Shown: positions 17,603 through 26,184, counted from the stretch's first letter. The stretch: 64,000 nucleotides of DNA from Bacteroidota bacterium (GCA_016787485.1 JAEUUL010000009.1:62001-126000); one strand, 5' to 3'. The notes: generated by a model not told the origin, from the sequence alone. A program made the numbers and translations.

Positions 17603-19612
17603 ATGAAAACGCAATTTCACATTCTTGCCATATGCTCGGCTTTTGCACTGTTCATGCCAGCTTCTGCCCAGTGGATTAAGGTAACCCCCAATACCGGAAA
17701 CGTAACCTGCCTTTATGCAGGTTCAAATGGCATATATGCCGGGTTGAACAAACCGCTTCATTATCTCTTTCGCAGCACAGACACAGGAAAAACCTGGACT
17801 CAACTACCCGTAACACCCTCAAGCATAAATAGCATTTGTGAAATGGATGGATGCTTATTTGTTAACGATGCCACTTCAGACAGGGTCTATTATTCATTGG
17901 ACAAAGGGCAGCAATGGAGCTATGGCACAATGGCCGGAGTGACCAAAGTGTTTAGTGTGACCCCTGTCAATCATACACTGGTGTCAGCAACAGATGCAGG
18001 ATTATTCAGGAGCATAGACTCTGGTAAAAACTGGAGTCTGAGTGAGAATTCAGGAACTTTCAGGGAAGTGATTACCACTGGCAACCGGATACTGGCTGCA
18101 GGCGTGTCTGGAATAAAATATAGTACGGACAACGGGCTGAATTGGACAAAAACACATACTGATGCTGCTTACTCCATTTATGCAGACGGCAGATTTGTTT
18201 ATGCCGCCAACAATACAGTTGCCCTGGGTGTGGTGGTCAGTACTGACTCTGGTAACACATGGAAACAATACAGTGCGGGATTGCCATCCAACAATGGCCC
18301 CAGAGGATTTACCAAAATGGGTGATACCCTATACTGCGTAATCTATGATGAGGTGTTTAAGAGCTTTGATACCGGAAAATCCTGGAAATCGATGGGGAGA
18401 ATCGGATTCACATACAATGCATCAGACATCGAAAGTTATGCCGGAAAATTGTTTGTATCATACAACAGTGCGGATTTATATGGCGGAATTTACCAGTGGA
18501 CCGAAGGCAGCCGCTGGCATCATGCGGGCCTCCCAATCATCAAACCGGAACGGATGGTAACCTATGGCGACACGGTCGGTTTTTTATACCCGGGGTTGGT
18601 TTGGAGTGCAGATCGCGGCATGAAATGGAATACCGGGGGAACAGGCCCGGGCACTCAATCCGGCTTTAAGAAGATTGAAAATGTGCCCTATCTGTTTGGA
18701 AGCAGCGGAGTATATATTTCTGCAAATGGAGGGCAGAACTTTACTCAATTATACAATATCAATACATACGATATTGAAAAGTTGGGAAACACCACATTCC
18801 TGACATCAACAAACACAACCTGGAAGCGGTCAGCGGGCGGATCATTGAATCCGATACCGGCTCTGGGAGGTGTGTATCTCGGAAAAATGCTCACCCACAA
18901 TGGCAGGATATTTATCGCCAATCGTTCCTTTTCAGACGATTCCTATTACTCTGAAGATACCGGTAAAACGTTCAAAGTATTGCAGGATTCGCTGTTTAAA
19001 AATTTAATTTTTACAGGAAATATTGGCAATGATTTGTATGCACTCAATTTTGAGAAGGGGAATATAAATTCTGTAATTAAAAGCACTGATGATGGCTTTA
19101 CATGGAAAAGAAAAAACAAGGGTTTACCCCAGCTTTATGCGAACAATCTTCTCATTTGGAAGGGCAAGCTTCTTTTGGTTTCAAACAAAGGATTGCATGT
19201 GTCTGATGATGGAGGTGAATCATGGCAGGAGGCCAATGCCGGAATTCCATTTAATCCACCCAACATTTCTGACATATGCGGAGATGATTCTTTTTTGTAT
19301 GTTTCCTCACCCAGTTTTGGCATTTACCGGGGAAATTTTTCAAACGGTGTCAGTAAACGAATTGAAGAGAATTCAACATTGAAAAATATTCGTGTGTATC
19401 CCAATCCGGGCAACCGTGTATTTTACATTTCCGGATTTAATACACCATTGGAATTTACAATTTTCGATACAAAAGGCAGGCCTATACCTGCAACAACAAA
19501 ACGTATGGAAAATGTGTATGCGATTCAACTGGAATATGCTTCACCGGGCATTTACATTTTACAAATCACTGAAAACAATTTCCGCAAATTTGTGCAAATT
19601 GTGCAGGAATAA
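17603..19612 (+). CDS. Secreted Asp-box (sortilin-like) repeat protein with type IX sorting domain
   Basis: About 669 residues from the ATG at 17603, which starts a signal peptide (MKTQFHILAICSAFALF...ASAQW). The body is built of about eleven Asp-box-type repeats of the form S-x-D-x-G-x-x-W: STDTGKTW, SLDKGQQW, SIDSGKNW, STDNGLNW, STDSGNTW, SFDTGKSW, SADRGMKW, SANGGQNF, SEDTGKTF, STDDGFTW and SDDGGESW. This predicts one or two beta-propellers related to VPS10/sortilin or photosystem-stability-factor folds. The last ~75 residues are a type IX domain (NIRVYPNPGNRVFYISGF). It is probably a cell-surface or secreted binding protein. An in-frame upstream ATG at 17564 would not give an N-terminal signal. 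Confidence 0.88.
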   Translation: MKTQFHILAICSAFALFMPASAQWIKVTPNTGNVTCLYAGSNGIYAGLNKPLHYLFRSTDTGKTWTQLPVTPSSINSICEMDGCLFVNDATSDRVYYSLDKGQQWSYGTMAGVTKVFSVTPVNHTLVSATDAGLFRSIDSGKNWSLSENSGTFREVITTGNRILAAGVSGIKYSTDNGLNWTKTHTDAAYSIYADGRFVYAANNTVALGVVVSTDSGNTWKQYSAGLPSNNGPRGFTKMGDTLYCVIYDEVFKSFDTGKSWKSMGRIGFTYNASDIESYAGKLFVSYNSADLYGGIYQWTEGSRWHHAGLPIIKPERMVTYGDTVGFLYPGLVWSADRGMKWNTGGTGPGTQSGFKKIENVPYLFGSSGVYISANGGQNFTQLYNINTYDIEKLGNTTFLTSTNTTWKRSAGGSLNPIPALGGVYLGKMLTHNGRIFIANRSFSDDSYYSEDTGKTFKVLQDSLFKNLIFTGNIGNDLYALNFEKGNINSVIKSTDDGFTWKRKNKGLPQLYANNLLIWKGKLLLVSNKGLHVSDDGGESWQEANAGIPFNPPNISDICGDDSFLYVSSPSFGIYRGNFSNGVSKRIEENSTLKNIRVYPNPGNRVFYISGFNTPLEFTIFDTKGRPIPATTKRMENVYAIQLEYASPGIYILQITENNFRKFVQIVQE

Positions 19613-19696
19613 ACAAGCAATACGGGTATTGTATCAGGCATCCCATCCGTAGTTTATTAACGGGACCGAAGAATACGCGGCAGAGGTATCCGGTCT

Positions 19697-19832
19697 GCGC
19701 AAATCCGTTCAGCGGATTACTTATCAAACCCGCGCCTGCGTTCCACTTCGGCCCGTTCATTCATCCCGAAGCTCCGCTGCGCTGCGTTTGGGGATGAATT
19801 CGACCAGCGCAAATCCGTTCAGCGGATTTGCG
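19697..19832. repeat. Inverted-repeat cluster between convergent genes
   Basis: The 228-base gap between two convergent genes (19613-19840) holds no gene. It contains two copies of a hairpin motif: GCGCAAATCCG-ttcag-CGGATT at 19697-19718, and at 19808-19832 a perfect 10-bp stem (CGCAAATCCG / CGGATTTGCG) around the same ttcag loop. Between them lies another inverted repeat, ATTCATCCC (19759-19767) with GGGATGAAT (19791-19799). This looks like a REP/BIME-style repeat; it could also stop transcription from both sides, although there are no T-runs. Confidence 0.6.
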
Positions 19833-19840
19833 GGTCTCAT

Positions 19841-20929
19841 TCACATCAATCTCTGATAGGCGCGCCACCATCGGTCGGGCATTTCGTCTTCGCACACCAT
19901 TTCATAGTCTTTGTAACTGCAGCCGATAAAAAAAGTATGCTTTTCGTACGGATGGGGTATTTCCATCCACCAGCGGTTGCTTTTGCGGCTTTTATAAAAT
20001 ACAATCTCGTGTCCGGTAGAACTCAGTCGATTCCGGTAAATGAGAAAATCGCTGTGATTATGTACCGGATGGTCATAAAACCGTGCTGTAACGCCTTCTA
20101 TAAAATACCAGACCATTTGAGCCAGCAGCACATGCGTGGTTTGAGACGGCTCCTCCTGGTTTAACCCATAAAAATAAGCGGAACTGAGTTTATTGCTGAT
20201 ACCGGCATAGCGGCAAATCCTTGCGGCCTCCTCTGCATAGAGTCCGTTCGGAGAATTGCGCCATGTACCGGGGGCATCGCTGCTGCGGATCGCATTCATA
20301 TCAAACATAAGCATGTGGGCACTGCGCAGTATAGGCTCTGTCTCTTCGATTGCTGCCCGTATTTCACCCAACCTGTGGTTCTCGAAATACATTTTGTCAA
20401 GCAGGGCAGCTGTCTGATTGCTTATGTAATAATTCTGTGTTCCGATAAAATCAATATTAAACAAATAACCTGGTTTCTCTATCAGAATCTGCCTGAGGGG
20501 TGAACCTTCTTCCAAATCCACATCCGGGCTTACTTTTACAATTTCAACCGGCTCTTTGCTTTGCCTGTAACCTTTGTATTGTGCATAGATTCCGGAACGT
20601 CTGTTCCCGAGCACAATCACAACACAATCCTGCTGCAACAATTCACCCAGAGCCTCCGACATGGCAAACTGCTGCTTCACTTCGTCACCGGTATTTACCA
20701 GGTTGCCCAGGTCAGCCACTTCCAGGTTATCAAACCGCCAGAACAAGCCGTAAAGCTGTTTGCGCACTTCATCGGCCGGATAACCATCGCCCATCATAAC
20801 AATTTTCTTGTTTCTGAGATTGGGAAAGGCATGTGCATGTACCGAAATCCTGCCACCGAAACTTTCTTCATTGCCACGGTGGGGTGCCCAAATCTCCTGG
20901 GGAACAGGGGTAAAAAATGCATCAAGCAT
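19841..20929 (-). CDS. Arginase-family (formimidoylglutamase-like) protein with degenerate metal site
   Basis: About 362 residues of the ureohydrolase fold in the form peculiar to Bacteroidota: VRKQLYGLFWRFDNLEVADLG, then NIDFIGTQNYYISN, LMFDMNAIRSSDAPGTWRNS, AEEAARICRYAG and VWYFIEGVTARF. Canonical ureohydrolases bind two Mn through GGDHS and SFDxDxxDP. Here those places read LGNRRSG and MFDMNAIRSSDAP, so most ligands are missing and agmatinase or arginase activity is doubtful. The start is the ATG at 20929 (MLDAFFTPVPQEIW); nine further codons are open upstream. The N-terminus agrees with relatives I know of. The true substrate is unknown. Confidence 0.75.
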   Translation of the reverse strand: MLDAFFTPVPQEIWAPHRGNEESFGGRISVHAHAFPNLRNKKIVMMGDGYPADEVRKQLYGLFWRFDNLEVADLGNLVNTGDEVKQQFAMSEALGELLQQDCVVIVLGNRRSGIYAQYKGYRQSKEPVEIVKVSPDVDLEEGSPLRQILIEKPGYLFNIDFIGTQNYYISNQTAALLDKMYFENHRLGEIRAAIEETEPILRSAHMLMFDMNAIRSSDAPGTWRNSPNGLYAEEAARICRYAGISNKLSSAYFYGLNQEEPSQTTHVLLAQMVWYFIEGVTARFYDHPVHNHSDFLIYRNRLSSTGHEIVFYKSRKSNRWWMEIPHPYEKHTFFIGCSYKDYEMVCEDEMPDRWWRAYQRLM

Positions 20930-21023
20930 AGATGTGCAAGTAAATGCCAGATACATTCAATTGGCAGAAAACAAATACACATGAACAATTTTCTGCACGA
21001 TATACCGTGCGCATCTTTGCGGT

Positions 21024-22010
21024 ATGCCTGCTGTATCCATACTCATTCCCGCCCGCAACGCAGCACCCTGGCTGGCCGAATGCCTGCTGAGTTTACAGCA
21101 GCAGACCCTTACAGACTGGGAATGCATTCTGGTACAGGATCATAGCCAGGACTCTTCATTGGACATTATGGAAATTTTTGCAACTGCCGATGCCCGGTTC
21201 CGGATTGTTCAAAATGAAGGGGAAGGACTGATTGCAGCCAACCAGACAGCCCTGAAATACGCACAGGGCACCTGCATCACCCGCATGGATGCCGATGACC
21301 TGATGCCAGGGCAACGACTGGAAAAAATGCACCTGGCCCTGCAGCAAGCTGCACCCAAAACCGTGGTCACCGGCAAAGTCCGGTTCTTTCCTGAATCCGC
21401 CTTGGGCACAGGTACCCGGTTTTACCAGGACTGGCTGAACGCACGCTGCGACCTGAATGACCACTGGCAATGGATCTGGCGGGAATGTGTGATTCCCAGC
21501 CCCTGCTGGATGATGCGGCGGGAAGAACTGCTGGAGGCAGGCGGATTTGACAGTGCAGACTACCCGGAAGATTACGATATGGCTTTCCGGCTGTTTAGAA
21601 AGAATTACACCGTTGTTGCAGTGCCAGAAATATGCCATTACTGGCGGCAGCATGGGAGGCGGTTCTCGCACAGCAGCCATTACAGTGCAGAAAAATTCAT
21701 GGCCCTGAAATGGAAATATTTCAGTCAGATTGAACTGCCCAAATTCAGGCAGCTGATACTGCTGGGCACCGGCGACAAGGGGAAACTGCTGAAAAACCTG
21801 CTTCAACAGGACCAGCAGCCATTCCAATGGGCCAGCCACCAACCGCATGTAGCCGGCAATACCATACACGGAATGACGGTACAGGATTTACATTCAATTC
21901 CGGCAGGGCCGGATACATGTGTCATCAGCACCCTCAGCAGCATAGACCAGTTTGATGCCGTATACCAGACGCTGGCCGGAAAAGGGGTGACGGTTTTCCG
22001 TTTCTGCTGA
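21024..22010 (+). CDS. Family 2 glycosyltransferase with extra C-terminal domain
   Basis: 328 residues. The GT-A fold is clear: SILIPARNAAPWLAECLLSL, then the nucleotide-sugar DxD as RMDADD, and a later YPEDYDMAFRLF acceptor-side motif. It is probably a cytoplasmic enzyme that transfers a sugar in cell-surface polysaccharide or glycolipid synthesis. The last ~90 residues are an unusual extension that reads like a Rossmann-type segment (ILLGTGDKGKLLKNLL), ending in VTVFRFC. No other glycan gene is nearby. A near-consensus -7 sequence (CATCTTTG) ends 4 bases before the ATG. Confidence 0.85.
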   Translation: MPAVSILIPARNAAPWLAECLLSLQQQTLTDWECILVQDHSQDSSLDIMEIFATADARFRIVQNEGEGLIAANQTALKYAQGTCITRMDADDLMPGQRLEKMHLALQQAAPKTVVTGKVRFFPESALGTGTRFYQDWLNARCDLNDHWQWIWRECVIPSPCWMMRREELLEAGGFDSADYPEDYDMAFRLFRKNYTVVAVPEICHYWRQHGRRFSHSSHYSAEKFMALKWKYFSQIELPKFRQLILLGTGDKGKLLKNLLQQDQQPFQWASHQPHVAGNTIHGMTVQDLHSIPAGPDTCVISTLSSIDQFDAVYQTLAGKGVTVFRFC

Positions 22011-22094
22011 GGACACGATTTTGGCAGAAAACCCGCATAAGATCAAACACCACTTACACATGCTTTATTTTTCAGGCTTTTGTATATTTACCCC

Positions 22095-22529
22095 ATGGCA
22101 GAACTGAAAACCCAGGTAAACGACGCCGATGTGGTGGAATTCATCAACCGGTTTGCTGATACAGACCAGAAAAAACAGGACAGCTTTGAATTGCTGCGCC
22201 TGATGCAGGAATGGACCGGATATGCACCAAAAATGTGGGGTGCCAGCATCATTGGATTCGGACAGTACCATTATAAATCAGACCGCAGCCGGCAGGAAGG
22301 CGACTGGCCCCTGGTGGGATTTTCCCCGCGCAAAGCTGCCATTTCCCTGTATGTATACTCCAGCGGGGAAACCCAGGATGAACTGCTGAAAAACCTGGGC
22401 AAATTCAAAATGGGGAAAGGGTGCATTTATATTAAAAAACTCTCAGACATTCAACCCGATGTACTGAAAAAAATGATACACCTGACCATTCAGCACCTGC
22501 AGGAAAAATACCCTGCACAGCCAAAATAA
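22095..22529 (+). CDS. DUF1801 (YdhG-like) protein
   Basis: 144 residues. It matches DUF1801: VVEFINRFADTDQKKQDSFE, MQEWTGYAPKMWGASIIGFG, a YHYKSDRSR loop and a C-terminal IKKLSDIQPDVLKKMI helix. These are small cytoplasmic proteins related to the bacterial iron-chaperone-like YdhG fold; the role is not established. The ATG at 22095 is preferred over an upstream in-frame codon because the near-match TATATTTA (22084-22091) ends 3 bases before it. Confidence 0.8.
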   Translation: MAELKTQVNDADVVEFINRFADTDQKKQDSFELLRLMQEWTGYAPKMWGASIIGFGQYHYKSDRSRQEGDWPLVGFSPRKAAISLYVYSSGETQDELLKNLGKFKMGKGCIYIKKLSDIQPDVLKKMIHLTIQHLQEKYPAQPK

Positions 22530-22549
22530 CCTATATTCTTTGTGAAAGC

Positions 22550-23473
22550 CTAATATTCACGGTACCAGCCGAATTCGGTATTCACAATGTCCGGCCCCGC
22601 CTCTTTCAAATAGTCCAGAAATGCTTTGGCCGTCGGGCTGTGTTTTTTCCCCTTAAGCCAGATGAGGCTCCATGTAGTTTCAATAGGCAGTCCCTTCACG
22701 GGTATAATCTGAAGGTCACCATGGATCAACTCATTTTTTATCCCGATCAGCGGCATGATGGAATAACCCAGTCCCGCCAGAATGGCCTGTTTCACCGCCT
22801 CGTTGGAGGTAAGTTCCATTTTGCGCCCGGTACTGATGTGGTTATTGCGGATAAACATTTCCATGGTTTGCCGGGTTCCTGATCCCTGCTCCCTGAAAAT
22901 GAGGGGAATGGACTGAAATATCTCACCGGTATAAACCCGGCGCTTTTCTTCAGGCTGGGATTTTCCCACCAGGTACAGTTTGTTTCTCAGTAAATCCAGT
23001 TTATGAACAGGCAATTTTGAAGGCAACAGCGAAACAAGGGCAAAATCCATTTCGTTGTTTTCCAGGCTTTGCACCACGCGCGATTTGTTGGTCACATCCA
23101 TCAGCAATTCCACTCCGGGGTGGGCCTGCAGGAATCCGGCAAGAAAAAAAGGCATCACATACTTGCCGGTGGAAACCACAGAAACGGATAATCTGCCGGC
23201 CAGCTGGCCTTTATATAACAGGGCTTTTTCCTGAATGGCCTTTACCTGATCCAGAATCTGCTCTGCGGCCGCGGCTATCTCCAGCCCAAAGTCGGTTACA
23301 TGCAGCTTTCTGCCCACTATCTCTGTAAGGGGAAGATCAAACTGATCCTGGAAGTTTTTGAGCTGAATGGATACCGCCGGCTGGGTAAGGTGCAATTCCT
23401 CCGAAGCCCTTGTCACACTGCGCAATTGCACCACTTTCAGAAAAACCTGCAACTGATTGAGGGTATAATTCAT
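22550..23473 (-). CDS. LysR-family regulator divergent from carbonic anhydrase/SbtA
   Basis: 307 residues. The N-terminal winged HTH is typical (LNQLQVFLKVVQLRSVTRASEELHLTQPAVSIQLKNF), followed by a two-lobed effector domain (SVVSTGKYVMPFFLAGFLQAHPGVELLM, then FREQGSGTRQTMEMF). In overall form it resembles CbbR/CmpR/CysB-type regulators. The divergent neighbour is an exported carbonic anhydrase followed by a bicarbonate transporter, so it probably controls them in response to inorganic carbon or a metabolite. The 73-base shared promoter region contains a palindromic T-N11-A site (23484-23496), the usual LysR operator, which lies closer to this gene and could also mediate autoregulation. Confidence 0.9.
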   Translation of the reverse strand: MNYTLNQLQVFLKVVQLRSVTRASEELHLTQPAVSIQLKNFQDQFDLPLTEIVGRKLHVTDFGLEIAAAAEQILDQVKAIQEKALLYKGQLAGRLSVSVVSTGKYVMPFFLAGFLQAHPGVELLMDVTNKSRVVQSLENNEMDFALVSLLPSKLPVHKLDLLRNKLYLVGKSQPEEKRRVYTGEIFQSIPLIFREQGSGTRQTMEMFIRNNHISTGRKMELTSNEAVKQAILAGLGYSIMPLIGIKNELIHGDLQIIPVKGLPIETTWSLIWLKGKKHSPTAKAFLDYLKEAGPDIVNTEFGWYREY

Positions 23474-23483
23474 AAGTTATATT

Positions 23484-23496
23484 TATGTTTAACATA
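23484..23496. promoter_or_regulatory. Candidate LysR operator (T-N11-A)
   Basis: TATGTTTAACATA is a perfect inverted repeat around one base, with the LysR T-N11-A form, between the divergent LysR gene and the carbonic anhydrase gene. A second AT palindrome, TAAATATTTA, lies at 23504-23513, and the exact -7 box TAATTTTG of the anhydrase is at 23532-23539. This order suits activation of the anhydrase/transporter operon. Confidence 0.5.
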
Positions 23497-23546
23497 GCAA
23501 ATATAAATATTTAATTATAATCACACCACAGTAATTTTGCAGCCGT

Positions 23547-24296
23547 ATGAAGATCAACGCAATACAGACATGCCTGATAGCAGTTGCAGTGCTGGCCCTG
23601 GCGGCCTGCACGGGCAAAACCACCAACAAAGGAAATGCCCTTCAGTCAGGAGACTCCCTGCCAGCCGACAAGGGACATATCCTGACCCGGGAGGAACAGG
23701 CCCGGCTTACACCTGACCAGGTGCTGGCTGAATTCAAAGCCGGAAACCAGCGATACAGCAGCACGGATTTAACGGTACGCTACCACACCCGGGCCATCAG
23801 GGAAACCGCCACCGGAGGACAGTTTCCGAAAGCGGTGGTACTGAGCTGCCTGGACAGCCGGGTGCCCGTGGAAGACGTGTTTGATCAGGGCCTGGGGGAT
23901 GTATTTGTAGGTCGTGTAGCAGGTAACTTTGTGAACGACGACCTGCTGGGCAGCCTGGAGTTTGCCTGCAAAGTGGCCGGCGCCAAACTGGTTGTGGTCA
24001 TGGGGCATCAGCACTGCGGCGCAATAAAAGGCGCCATTGATGATGTACACCTTGGACACATGACCCGCATGCTTGAAAATATAAAACCTGCCGTGAAAAT
24101 GAGTACGGATTATAAGGGGGAAAAATCCAGTAAAAATGAAGAATATGTGCGGCTGGTATGCAAAAACAACGTAAAAAATACCCTGAAACAAATACGCAGC
24201 CGCAGTGCCATCCTGCGCGAAATGGAACAGAAAGGCCAGATAAAAATTGCGGGCGCCTTTTATATCCTGCGCAACGGAACACTGGAATTTTTATAA
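23547..24296 (+). CDS. Lipoprotein beta-class carbonic anhydrase
   Basis: 249 residues. The signal peptide ends in a lipobox LALAAC (Cys 21), so the enzyme is exported and membrane-anchored, which is unusual because most beta-class enzymes are cytoplasmic. The zinc site is complete: C101-x-D103-x-R105 (CLDSR) and H154-x-x-C157 (HQHC), with GRVAGNFVN and SLEFACKVAGAKLVVVMGH. It interconverts CO2 and bicarbonate. The exact TAATTTTG -7 box ends 7 bases before the ATG. The next gene, 24 bases downstream, is an SbtA-like bicarbonate transporter. Together they would hydrate CO2 outside the inner membrane and import the bicarbonate. Confidence 0.93.
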   Translation: MKINAIQTCLIAVAVLALAACTGKTTNKGNALQSGDSLPADKGHILTREEQARLTPDQVLAEFKAGNQRYSSTDLTVRYHTRAIRETATGGQFPKAVVLSCLDSRVPVEDVFDQGLGDVFVGRVAGNFVNDDLLGSLEFACKVAGAKLVVVMGHQHCGAIKGAIDDVHLGHMTRMLENIKPAVKMSTDYKGEKSSKNEEYVRLVCKNNVKNTLKQIRSRSAILREMEQKGQIKIAGAFYILRNGTLEFL

Positions 24297-24320
24297 AAAT
24301 AATTCACCAATTAAATACAT

Positions 24321-25286
24321 ATGAATTTCAACCTTCTCATAGAAAACCTCACCAATCCGGCCCTGCTCTTTTTCGTGCTGGGCATCATTGCCGTAGGCGT
24401 AAAAAGCGATCTGGAAATTCCACCGAATTCATCCAAATTCATCTCCCTGTACCTGCTTTTTTCCATCGGGTTTAAGGGTGGACAGGAATTGTCTCACGAA
24501 ACACTGACCGCAGAAATCGGTTGGTCCATGATCTTTGGCTTTTGTCTTTCGCTGATGATTCCCCTGTACACCTTTTTTATCCTGCGGCGCAAACTGAACG
24601 TATTTGATTCCGGTGCCATAGCCGCGGCTTACGGCTCGGTAAGTGCGGTAACTTTTGTAACCGCGGTATCCTATCTGGAATCGCAGCAGCAGCACCTGCA
24701 CGGACATATGGTGGCCGTGATGGCACTGATGGAATCACCCGCCATTATAATGGGACTGATGCTGATTTCCTTTTTTAACAAAGAAGAAAACCAGACCAAA
24801 ATCAGCATACCCGAGGTATTGCGCCACAGCCTTACCAACGGAAGCGTACTGCTGATTCTGGGCAGTCTCCTCATCGGATATTTTGCCAATGCCAAACATG
24901 CCGAAGGCATTAAGCCCTTTACCAATGATCTCTTCAAAGGATTTCTGGCGATTTTCCTGCTGGACATGGGCATTACCAGCGGACGGAAACTCAAGTCCTT
25001 CTTTTCCGCCGGGGTATTTCCGGTGGCCTTTGCCCTGCTGGTACCGCTGGTAAATGGTTGTCTGGTGGCTATGCTCAGCGGGCTGGTGACACAGGATCCC
25101 ACCAACCGGTTCATCTTTGCGGTGCTGGCGGCCAGTGCATCCTATATTGCCGTGCCTGCGGCGATGAAAATAACGGTACCCAAATCAAACCCCGGCCTTT
25201 ATTTACCCATGGCGCTGGCGGTTACCTTTCCGGTGAACATCACCATTGGCATGCCCATCTATTACCTGGTGGTGCAGCAGTTTTAA
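24321..25286 (+). CDS. sbtA: SbtA-type sodium-dependent bicarbonate transporter
   Basis: 321 residues with about ten transmembrane segments in the SbtA (DUF897) arrangement: an N-terminal NLTNPALLFFVLGIIAVGVKSDLEIP, LFSIGFKGG, GSVSAVTFVTAVSYL in the first repeat, AVMALMESPAIIMGLML and FLLDMGITSGRKL in the linker/second repeat, and SASYIAVPAAMKI near the end. SbtA takes up bicarbonate with sodium in cyanobacteria; homologues in heterotrophs are less studied. No SbtB (PII-like) partner follows. It is co-transcribed with the exported carbonic anhydrase and followed by a good intrinsic terminator. Confidence 0.92.
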   Translation: MNFNLLIENLTNPALLFFVLGIIAVGVKSDLEIPPNSSKFISLYLLFSIGFKGGQELSHETLTAEIGWSMIFGFCLSLMIPLYTFFILRRKLNVFDSGAIAAAYGSVSAVTFVTAVSYLESQQQHLHGHMVAVMALMESPAIIMGLMLISFFNKEENQTKISIPEVLRHSLTNGSVLLILGSLLIGYFANAKHAEGIKPFTNDLFKGFLAIFLLDMGITSGRKLKSFFSAGVFPVAFALLVPLVNGCLVAMLSGLVTQDPTNRFIFAVLAASASYIAVPAAMKITVPKSNPGLYLPMALAVTFPVNITIGMPIYYLVVQQF

Positions 25287-25306
25287 ATTGCTGTACGGCA
25301 AATTAT

Positions 25307-25341
25307 AAAGGGGATTACATTCTTGTGATCCCCTTTTCTTT
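25307..25341 (+). terminator. Intrinsic terminator of the carbonic anhydrase/sbtA operon
   Basis: Stem AAAGGGGAT (25307-25315) with ATCCCCTTT (25328-25336), extendable by three pairs, followed by a T-rich tail, starting 21 bases after the sbtA stop. Confidence 0.75.
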
Positions 25342-25610
25342 TTCTGGATTCAGAAATTCAAAACGAACAATTGTTTATTTATTTTCTTCTCAAAACAAAC
25401 AGCATTTATCAACCTAATAATTAAAATAATCATAGAAATACATAGCCTTACTGTGCATCTTCTATTCTGCTTCATTTTCCAAATCCACCATACAAACATT
25501 AGTCCTTTTGTTTATAAAATCTGCCCTCATAAATATGTATTTATCTGACAGATGGGAGATTGCTAAAATTCCAGGCTCATTTAGAACATCGACCAAACTC
25601 CAATTTTATA

Positions 25611-26001
25611 CCACCTTTTTTCGCCAAAAAAGGTGGAGCCAAAAAGGCAGACGGCCCAAGGCGCCTTTCTCAGCACATGCCTGCCCGGGCAGCTTGCCGG
25701 CTTGCGCCCTCCACTTCGTTGTGGGCTGCGCTGCCCTCCTCGCGCTGCAGGGCCGTCTCTCAGGGACGCAAGACGGGTTACCGGTATTTTGGGGATATTC
25801 AAGCCACCGGCAATTGCTGTTTTGCCAGCCCGGCCTCAGGGAATGAAGGCTGATAAGTGCCGTAAACCGGCGCTAAATGCCGAGGAAGCTCCGAGTGTGC
25901 GAGGAGATCGCCGATGGCATTCGACGGATTGCCAACGTTCAGACTTCAGGCCCTGCAGCCTTGACTTTTTGCTCCACTTTTGGGTCAAGCCAAAAGTGGA
26001 A
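25611..26001. repeat. Hairpin-ended dispersed repeat, longer copy
   Basis: The 898-base stretch 25287-26184 has no convincing gene. After the sbtA terminator and an AT-rich segment comes a ~390-base element. Its left end is an 11-bp perfect hairpin (CCACCTTTTTT / AAAAAAGGTGG, 25611-25636). Its right end is another 11-bp hairpin (TCCACTTTTGG / CCAAAAGTGGA, 25973-26000). Each hairpin is followed inward by a related GTGGAGC(C)AAAAAG sequence in opposite orientation, so the ends are terminal inverted repeats. The right 171 bases (25831-26001) recur at 47791-47961 with about 85% identity and no gaps. Open frames across it are not conserved between the copies. 26002-26184 shows nothing. Confidence 0.75.
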
Positions 26002-26184
26002 GTGCTACTTTACAAATACAATTCTTGTAAGGTCCTGAGAATTGAACAAAACACTTATTCAATATACATTCAATTGCCGCATAGGCACTTTTCAAATTGT
26101 ACCGTATCTCACTACTTTATTTGAATGTATGCAAGACGGATATTGTAAAAACACTCCGGTAAGCCCGGAGAAATGCCCGTTCAC

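Noticed and set aside
25508-26124. Overlapping open frames of 97-163 codons in the 25.5-26.1 kb gap
   Set aside because: They run through the hairpin-ended repeat. The 47.8-kb copy of the repeat does not keep any of the frames open, so they are not coding.
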